Part shown: positions 57,449 to 64,000 of the stretch, one piece after another
Numbering within the stretch: the stretch's first letter is position 1
How the letters are laid out: each line of letters opens with the position of its first letter
Assembly: GCA_021234155.1 (NCBI GenBank)
Contig: JAJEKV010000011.1
Span: 4,215,069-4,279,068, forward strand
Source: Isoetes taiwanensis
Taxonomy: Eukaryota; Streptophyta; Lycopodiopsida; Isoetales; Isoetaceae
DNA length: 64,000 nt
Direction: 5' to 3'
Notes under the pieces: model-generated
Seen by the model: the letters and a program-made list of their open reading frames with translations, nothing else
Told to the model about the DNA's origin: nothing
The model's database searches: none
Translations under genes and position numbers: made by a program

Positions 57449-57810
57449 TAAAAGATGCGAGCTCGAGCATAGTGCTCAAATTAAGAGGTATGAGTCATAG
57501 TCAAATGTGGAAGTACATGCTTTTAACATATGAAGAGAAAACATCTTCACAAATAGATGTTTTGGAAAATGAACTGAGGAGGTTAAAATTTAGTGATAAA
57601 GACAATGTTAATGAATTCTTTCAGAATTTTGATAATATTGTGGCTGACTTGGAAGGAGCAGGGGTAATTTATTCCCAACAGCAGCAGGTGTTAGCTATAT
57701 CTAGGGCAGTGGCAGGCCTAGGGAATGTGGCAGTCTTCATAAGAACAATTGCTAAAACAAGAATTGAGGCTGAAAGAATGCTTAAAACTGAAATAGAACA
57801 AAACAAAGTA

Positions 57811-57868
57811 TTAGAATAGAATAGAATATGATTTTATCGTCCACGGAGACCAACTGGCCTATGGGACC
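57811..57868 (-). mobile_element. Short insertion with (TATTC)n tail in copia gag
   Basis: On the minus strand it reads 'ggtctccgtggacgataaaa' and 'tcat' followed by (ATTCT)n. It is flanked by AAGTA on both sides (57811 and 57869 areas). It is the same 3' end as the LINE fragments at 34075 and 50776, at only about 60 bp. Confidence 0.65.
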
Positions 57869-58439
57869 CAAGTACAAAGAGAGAGCAGCAGGCGTATTAC
57901 TACCAAGAGGAGACTTCTCAAATATTATTTGCCAAGAACAGAGGGAAGAAAGAAGATCGTTCAAGTGGCAGAATTGGACCATGTTATAACTGTGATCAAT
58001 ATGGTCACATAAAAGTAAATTGTCCTAATCTAATGAAGGAGATAAACTGCTACAATTGTGGTGGCAGGGGACACTATGCATGTAACTGCTCTACTCCAAA
58101 GAATAATGCAAGGGGAAGGGGAAGAGGAGGCAGAGGAAATGCAGGCTATAGAGGAAGAGGAAGGGGAAGAGGGAGGAATACATTTCATGAAGCTAATGTT
58201 GCAGAAGAAATTATGCTTGAAGATGACACTAATGAAGAAGTTGAAGAGGTATGTTTGCATAAAATTCTTTCATGTAATGATGATATTGACCATGAGGATT
58301 TTCTGGTTTTAGACAGTGGACCCAAAATCTTAAAGGAGAAAAAGGAAACACCAGGAGATTTTATCCAAGTTGGAAATGGAAATCTGCAAAAAGTAGAAGA
58401 CATTGGGATTCTTGAGCTATTTAGTTTGGAGAAGTTGTG

Positions 58440-60320
58440 AATTTGCAAAATGTACTTTGTGTACCTAGCTTGGTTAGAAATTTAATATCAATCTCCCAAC
58501 TTGTGGATTTGGGTTTTAAGGTTGTGTTTGAACAAATGCATTGCAAAATTTATGAAGGAGATGTGCTAAAATTTTTAGGAAGACGGGTTGGAAATTTATT
58601 TGGGATAAATGCAAAGTGTCTTGGAAGTGCAAATCTGACCACAGTATCAAACATCACAACCTGGCATGAAAGACTTGCACATGCAAGTATTAAAAACATA
58701 GAAACTATGATAAAGAATGGATGGATCAAGTCAGCAGAAAATAAACTAGAAGACCATATTTGCAGGGGTTGTATGTTGGGAAAACATTCTAGACTTCCAT
58801 TCTCAAAGGCAAAAGGCAGATCGAATGAAATACTGGGATTGATCCACACGGACCTATGTGGTCCCATAAATGTGACAGGGCTAACTGGAAAAAAATATTT
58901 CATAACCTTTATTGATGATTTTAGCAGGAAGGCAAAGATTTACTGCTTAAGGATAAAGGAGCAAGCTTTTGAAGCCTTGAAACAATATGCAGCAGAGGTG
59001 GAGCTGGAAACAGGAAAAAAGATCAAGTGTGTGCGCTCAGATCGAGGAGGTGAGTACCTTTTTTTCAAATTTAAAAAATATTGTATAGATAGGGGCATAA
59101 AGAGGCAATATACATGTAGTTATACCCCTCAGCAAAATGGAGTGGCTGAGAGGAAAAACAAATCCATTCTAAATGCTACTAGATCAATGCTTAAGCATTC
59201 TGGACTCCCAAATTTCTTGTGGGAAGAAGTGGTGAAAACTGCAGTTATGATACAAAATACTTTACCATCAGTAAGCATAGAAGGAAAATGCCTTGAACAA
59301 ATGTGGTCAGGAAAATTACCTAGTTATGAGAAATTCAAAGTGTTTGGATGCTTAGGATATACCCACATTCCTCAAGAGTTGAGAAGAAAATTGGATGACA
59401 GATCCATTATCACATACTTGGTAGGTTATGATGAAAACTCCAAAGGTTATAGAATGTATAATCCTTTGAAGAAAAATGTCATGATAAGCAGGGATGTGAT
59501 TTTTGTAGAGAACGTCTTATATAGACCATTTATTGACAATGGAGAAAGAAAAGAAGATAAACTCGTTGTAAATTCTGACAGAAGTTCAAAACCTCATGAA
59601 CATGAAATAAAAGAAGAAGAAAACACAAATACAATGGAAAATTCTGATTCAGAAGGTTCAGAAAGTGAAGGGGATATGGATACAAGCATGAATGATGCTA
59701 CATCAGAATTGAATGGTGAGAATTATGAAATGACTGAAGATAAAGAAAGTAAAGGAAGGAAAACAGAAGGTGAAAGACTTAGAGATGAATTAAACTTAGA
59801 TATGACAAGTTATGGCAGAAAACCAGATGGGAAGAGTGTGAGATTATCAAATACAAGGCTAAATGCAGATGAAGCTTTAATGGTGGTGCAAACAGGTGTC
59901 CCAGAGAGTTTTAAAGATGCAATCAGTGGAATGGAAGGTTTTAAGTGGAAAAAGACCATGGTAGAAGAAATGGAATCATTTCATAGGACAGGAACTTATG
60001 AGATAGTGGACCTGCCAAAGGGGAAACACACAATAGGTAATAAATGGGTGTACAAGCTCAAAGTCAATGCAGATGAAACACCAAAATATAAAGCAAGATT
60101 AGTTGCCCAAGGCTATTCTCAAAAACAAGGCATAGATTATGAAGAGACATATTCACCAGTGGTTAAACTTGCAAGCATTAGAATGATTATTGCAACTTCA
60201 AATGCTCTAAATTTAGAACTACATCACATGGATGTATGTACAGCTTTTTTGAATGCTGATCTAAAAGAAGAGGTGTACATGGAGCAAGCTCAGGGCTTTG
60301 AGAAGGGTATTGGAAAGGTG
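58440..60320 (+). pseudogene. Copia integrase and N-terminal reverse transcriptase
   Basis: About 628 open residues. The GAG-pre-integrase region has the H-H-C-C zinc motif (WHERLAHAS...CRGCMLGKH). The integrase core has LIHTDLCGP, then FIDDFSR, then RSDRGGEY...GVAERKN, so the D, D and E residues are present. The KVFGCLGY and VGYDE motifs follow. After an acidic spacer comes the RT start (KWVYKLKVNADETPKYKARL, LVAQGYSQKQGIDYEETYSP, HHMDVCTAFLNADLKEEVYM). An in-frame TAG at 60321-60323 replaces what is usually Trp, Tyr or Cys before KLKKAVYGLKQ. In an intact element this would integrate and copy the element. Confidence 0.92.
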
Positions 60321-61386
60321 TAGAAGCTGAAAAAGGCAGTTTATGGCCTAAAGCAATCACCAAGGGAGTGGTATTCATGCATAAACGATTTTTTGAAAGA
60401 GCAAGGGTTCATAAAATTAATGAATGATGGAAATGTATATGTACTAAGAGAGGAACAGAATTTTTGCATAATGGCAATTTATGTAGATGATTGTGTGTTA
60501 GCTTCGAATAATTCAGAGTTTATGAAAACCTGCAAACAAATGTTGAAAGGAAGGTACAAAATGTCAGACCTTAGTGAATTATCACAATATCTCGGAGTAG
60601 AAGTGAGAAGAGATAGGGAAAACAGGTCAATTTCTTTATGCCAAACCAAGTATATTGATTCAGTATTGGAAAAATTCAATATGCAAGATTGTAATGCAGT
60701 AAAGGCTCCTATACTCCCAGGCTGCAAACTCTCAAAAAACATGTGTCCACAAACAGTCAATGAAGCTGAAGAAATGAAGAAGTTTCCTTATAGACAGCTA
60801 ATAGGAATCCTACTGTTTATTGCCAACAATACTAGACCAGACATAGCATTTATTGTAAATGTTTTAAGCAGATATACTAATAACCCAGGTTTTGAGCACT
60901 GGCTAGCAGCAAAGAAAGTGCTTAGACATTTGAAGGGGACAAAAACCACAGGGATAATATACAGTACAAAAGATTTAGAACTAAAGTGTGTCACAGATGC
61001 ATACTGGTGTGGAGATGTAGACGAGAGGAAATCTACATCTGGATATATTCTAATGCTTGGAGGAGGACCATTGAGCTGGAGAAGCAAAAAACAATTGTAG
61101 AAGATTGTTGAATGAAATGGGAATCACTCAAAATGGCAGCACACAACTCTTCTGTGATAATCAAAGTTGTATTGCAATGACCAAGAACCCTGTTCTACAT
61201 GAGAGGACTAAGCACATTGAGATGAAAATGCACTATATTCGAGATATGGTTAGTAAAGGGCATATTCAACTGACCTACATACATACAGGTGATCAAATAG
61301 CAGACATTCTAACTAAAGCATTAGGTTGGAAACGATTTAAAAGACTGGCTGAAATGATGAACTGTCAAGACATTATAAAATTGTGA
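60321..61386 (+). pseudogene. Copia RT C-terminal part and RNase H
   Basis: After the stop the same frame continues: KLKKAVYGLKQSPREWY, then the catalytic IYVDDCVLAS, then LSQYLGVEVRRD, IGILLFIANNTRPDIAFIVN and the RNase H start (DAYWCGDVDERKSTSGYIL, GGGPLSWRSKKQ). About 30 residues of the conserved RNase H segment that normally follows are deleted near 61100. Frame 2 then gives LFCDNQSCIAMTKNPVLHER and the final HTGDQIADILTKALGWKRF. The stop and the deletion make it non-functional. Confidence 0.92.
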
Positions 61387-61390
61387 TATG

Positions 61391-61400
61391 AAAAGGGGAA
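61391..61400 (+). other. Copia polypurine tract
   Basis: AAAAGGGGAA directly before the 3' LTR. Confidence 0.85.
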
Positions 61401-61706
61401 TGTGAAGTATATTATGTTCATATCAAATTTCATGTGAGGTGCTGAGACACAGACCAGGCTTAATACATGTGCAGTTAAAGGTGAAAACATTATGGTGACA
61501 GGTGATATGGTCAGTGTTGATCACATCAAAGGTGACAGAGTTTGATTAAGCAGAAATGAGCACAGTGCATCTACCAATGTGAATAGCCATGGTGAACTTA
61601 AACCTAAAGGTTTATTTACTATGGTGACCATTGGAGTTATGTAAATATTGAACCATTGGAATTGCATAAATTATATAAACAGAAAGTTGACATTAGGTCA
61701 ACTATG
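61401..61706 (+). repeat. Copia 3' LTR, truncated
   Basis: Matches 56379-56686 and then stops. The following sequence belongs to the methylase-like gene, so the LTR's second half was lost by a deletion that joined it directly to coding sequence. Confidence 0.88.
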
Positions 61707-62757
61707 AAGAGAATGATGAAAACTTGGCTCATATGCATGATAGCCAAGATGTCATCCATAATAGGTTTAGTAAGGATTCTCAAATATCAGGCCATGGTAA
61801 TCGTGCTGAAAATGATCTAAAGAAATATGGTACTTGCTCTATAGGTTATTTATGGGCAAGTGCATGTGCTTTGACTGCAAGTTTCACTTCAGAATCAGAA
61901 ACATCCATTTTCAAAGTACTTCGAGAATTTAGAAAACATAATAAGCTAGCTGATCATGCTTATAAAAGGAATGGGAAGAACAGGTATTGGGGCTGCCACA
62001 TCGTTTTCTGTGATCGTTTTACAAATCAATACCCAACATGTGGTCATTCTACAAATCCACAATGGAATTCATGCGACTCCACCTTCATTGAGAACATCAC
62101 TGCCATTGCCAATTTATGTATGGATGACAATGGCTTTTTCATAGTCATATGCACAGATGATCAGCTACCTAATATCGATTTCAATGCAAAAAAAAAAAAA
62201 GAAATTTGCAGAAAAAGAGACTGTACCATATATACAGTTCCACACCCTTCGGCGTTACTATAGATGAGTTTGGTACAATTAACAATAATCACCTTTGCTT
62301 ATCAGTGTATTCTAGAGCAGGGCTGAAAACACCAAGGATCTCTAAGAATGTCTTTAGCAACGCAGACCTTAATCAGCATGCATCGACAATTGTGCATTAT
62401 TTGCCAGATGAAGAGAAGTTATTTGTGTCCAAGAAAAGAAATGACAGGTGCAATCTTGAGAAATCAGTCCGTTTCATGGAGTTCATTGTATCTAGCTTTT
62501 CCCCGACAAATTCATCGGTGTTGGATCTAATGCCAGGTGTTGGTTCACTTATGGAGGCATGTGCAATTCGTGGTAGACATTATTATGGCCTAGAGCAAGA
62601 TCGAAACATGTATGAAGATGTTAAAGACAATCGGTTGTCTTACAAATACGCAAACATTGATGATAGAATTGTTAAAGAACATGCCATTGAGGACATTTCT
62701 GCAAATGTTGATGAGGCAGACATTATGGCCGAAGATGTAGATGAACCAGATGACTAG
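61707..62757 (+). pseudogene. Permuted N4/N6 DNA-methylase-like gene, damaged
   Basis: The first part (to 62190) reads HIVFCDRFTNQYP, then NITAIANLCMDDNGFFIVIC, which matches the place where beta-class methylases have (D/S/N)PP(Y/F) followed by an l-L-x-x-x-G-x-hhhh strand. Here the tetrad reads DRFT, so catalysis is doubtful. After a break at a 13-A run (62191-62203) the second part has LEKSVRFMEFIVSSFSPTNS, then VLDLMPGVGSLMEA, then GRHYYGLEQD: the AdoMet-binding F/M-x-G-x-G motif located C-terminally, as in permuted enzymes. It ends in an acidic tail (TGA... DEPDD) with TAG at 62755. The N-terminus is missing at the LTR junction. Assignment is by motif only. Confidence 0.55.
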
Positions 62758-63081
62758 TTGGTATTTGATTTTTAACTATTTTATGTCCTTTCATTCTTTT
62801 TGCAGATATTTTACTAACTGATCTGCATTGCCAACAGTATGCTGCCACCTTATACAGCCCAAGCAGCCTATCTTATGGAGCTGATTGAGTCACCAATTTT
62901 GTTACCATAAAAAAGAGGATAAGACGGTGTATTTATGTAGATGATGAGGCAGATGAGGAATGACATGGATTGATAATTGCCATCATAATTCGATATTTGC
63001 TATGTAGATTTCGAGGTTTTGGAGGACGGCAGAGCAGTGGCGACGGCCGGTTGAGCAACCGAGGCATGATGTAAAAGGCCG
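62758..63081. other. Spacer, no gene seen
   Basis: AT-rich to 62990, then a GC-richer block with 'cggc.acggccg' repeats (63025-63095) leading into the next coding stretch. Confidence 0.45.
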
Positions 63082-64000
63082 ATGGCAACGGCCAGCAGGA
63101 ACAACAACGGCATTGCTACAGGCCATGGCATGGATTTAGAGCATCCATCTTTCAGTCTTGGCTTTGAAGATCGAGTTGTAGATCCAGTAGCTGATATTTC
63201 TAGAAATACTGGGGCTCTAGCTAGAAATGACGAAAATATCATGTCGTCTACATCCCTTAATGATCCAGTAGTTGAGATTTCAAAAAATGCTCTTGTTCTA
63301 CCTAGAATGGACGAAAATATCATGCCATCTGCAAGCAATCCGACTTCCTTCTTAAATTCAGCGAAAGAAGGTAGGATTTTATATTACTTTGGCCGTTTTA
63401 GTGTTTTTAGGACAAAAATGATTGTGTTGTTTTGTGATTTATACAGTCTATCATAAATAGCCTAAAACAAATGTGACAAAAGAAGGGAAGAAGCGTCAGC
63501 AGGTAACTCTGATTTGATTGTTTTATTTTTTATGACGCATATGATTGAATCCTCTCTTTCTTTTTGTTTTAGTTTGCTGAGCTTGACATAAATGCAATGG
63601 AAGTTGTGCGAGATGTGAACACGAATATTGTAGGATCTACAATATCAGTGGAGAAAAGGTGAGGTTATGAGCTTTTTGATATTGATATTTAGGATCTTAA
63701 TTTTTTTTTAAACAACTTGTGCAGGTTTTATGCATGGAGAAAATAGTATGCCAGCAAGCTTGGCATCATAAATGTGGAAGAAAAATTGCAAGATATGGGC
63801 CCTGATAGGTACCAACAACTTGGTCGTGAAATCAAGTTCTTTATTTAGCAAGTGCGAAAAGAAGATGGTTCTCTATGCTCTGGTATGCATAAATAAATGA
63901 AAGTGAATTCCTTAGTCATACATTTAACAGTCTATTTATTGTTTTTGTTAGGTGCAACGGTGAAAACAATATTGTTTAGCTTTGGTCGCCTTGTAAATTA
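63082..64000 (+). pseudogene. Multi-exon gene with possible tyrosine-recombinase-like region, runs off the window
   Basis: Exon 1 (about 63082-63369) encodes two 26-residue repeats (DPVADISRNTGALARNDENI and DPVVEISKNALVLPRMDENI) and ends AG|GTAGG. Later exon-like blocks with GT/AG borders are 63572-63658 (FAELDINAMEVVRDVNTN), 63725-63881 (QDMGPDRYQQLGREIKFF, then QVRKEDGSLCSG) and 63953 onward (ATVKTILFSFGRLVN). The pattern 'Fh..VRKxDGsxYsxxTh..hhhshxRhh' resembles the core-binding region of Crypton/DUF3504-type tyrosine recombinases; this is tentative. Two in-frame TAG codons (near 63748 and 63849) sit where CAG would read sensibly. Confidence 0.35.

Larger units (their letters stand above)
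57013..58440 (+). pseudogene. Copia gag and damaged protease region
   Basis: Gag starts at the ATG at 57013 with a UBN2-like N-terminal region (GDSGFQVWKEKFKHVLQVED). It is interrupted by an in-frame insertion of about 125 bp (about 57324-57448) that contains a stop, and continues with MSHSQMWKYMLLTYEEKTSS. A second small insertion at 57811-57868 introduces a stop. Two CCHC zinc knuckles (CYNCDQYGHIKVNC, CYNCGGRGHYACNC) are followed by an RGG-type tract. The protease start LVLDSG is present but what follows is shortened, and the frame is lost at 58438. In an intact element Gag forms the particle that packages the RNA. Confidence 0.88.
56379..61706 (+). mobile_element. Ty1/copia retrotransposon, degenerate
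   Basis: The 5' LTR begins TGTGAAGTATA at 56379 and ends near 56984. The primer site TGGTATCAGAGC (56985-56996) matches the initiator-Met tRNA site used by plant copia elements. Gag, protease, integrase, RT and RNase H follow in copia order. A purine tract AAAAGGGGAA (61391-61400) precedes the 3' LTR at 61401, which is cut off at 61706 after about half its length. Over the shared 305 bp the LTRs differ at about four substitutions and two small indels, so insertion is fairly recent, yet the coding region has many lesions. Confidence 0.93.

Noticed and set aside
63748-63851. Stops repaired by RNA editing (U-to-C)
   Set aside because: Such editing in ferns and hornworts is organellar, and this locus is nuclear. 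Pseudogenisation is simpler.
1-64000. tRNA, rRNA, snoRNA or organellar insertions
   Set aside because: No cloverleaf B-box combination, rRNA core or plastid gene was recognised by eye; a covariance-model scan was not possible.

Overview
This is a gene-poor, AT-rich window of plant nuclear DNA. Chromovirus-type Ty3 and Ty1/copia retrotransposons, plant LINEs, a CACTA transposon with a TNP2-type transposase, Helitron-like ends, and fragments of PPR, ALDH and RMD5 genes all point to a land plant. The DUF7869, ParB-like and methylase-like families, and the general sequence style, make me favour a seed-free plant (fern or lycophyte), but that is inference. No bacterial, organellar, rRNA or tRNA gene was seen.

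Layout. 0-5 kb: LTR and chromodomain integrase end of a Ty3 element with an embedded DUF7869-family exon, then a 1.5-kb purine-only tract. 5-9.5 kb: minisatellites and small tandem duplications. 9.5-33.2 kb: a nest of elements. A DUF7869 gene (copy A) is split by a complete 21,257-bp CACTA element (11138-32394, TSD CAT). That element holds its transposase (minus strand), a LINE, an 8.0-kb Helitron-like composite (16760-24776) that splits the LINE reverse transcriptase and carries ALDH and PPR fragments, a second LINE with a 16-bp TSD, and a tandemly duplicated RMD5 fragment. A second CACTA end begins at 33172. 34.7-35.9 kb: solo LTR with TSD CCAAC. 36.7-40.7 kb: a decayed ParB-like gene and a neighbour gene, beside a palindromic array with an exact 32-bp period and scattered copies of the same palindrome. 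41-43.9 kb: DUF7869 copy B, the most complete copy. 45.3-49.1 kb: the only region with intact host-like genes, namely an unknown 290-aa protein with a well-placed TATA box and a four-TM protein preceded by a decayed paralogue; both paralogues keep a GC-AG intron. 49.7-53.9 kb: repeat remnants and a LINE 3' end. 56.4-61.7 kb: a degenerate Ty1/copia element with a truncated 3' LTR. 61.7-64 kb: a decayed gene with a permuted DNA-methylase-like motif order, followed by exons that may encode a tyrosine-recombinase-like core-binding region.

Most coding sequence belongs to mobile elements and nearly all of it is broken. The strongest candidates for something undescribed are the ParB-like gene with its palindromic iterons, the DUF7869 family (three copies here) as a possible transposase, and the methylase/recombinase-like pair at the right edge.
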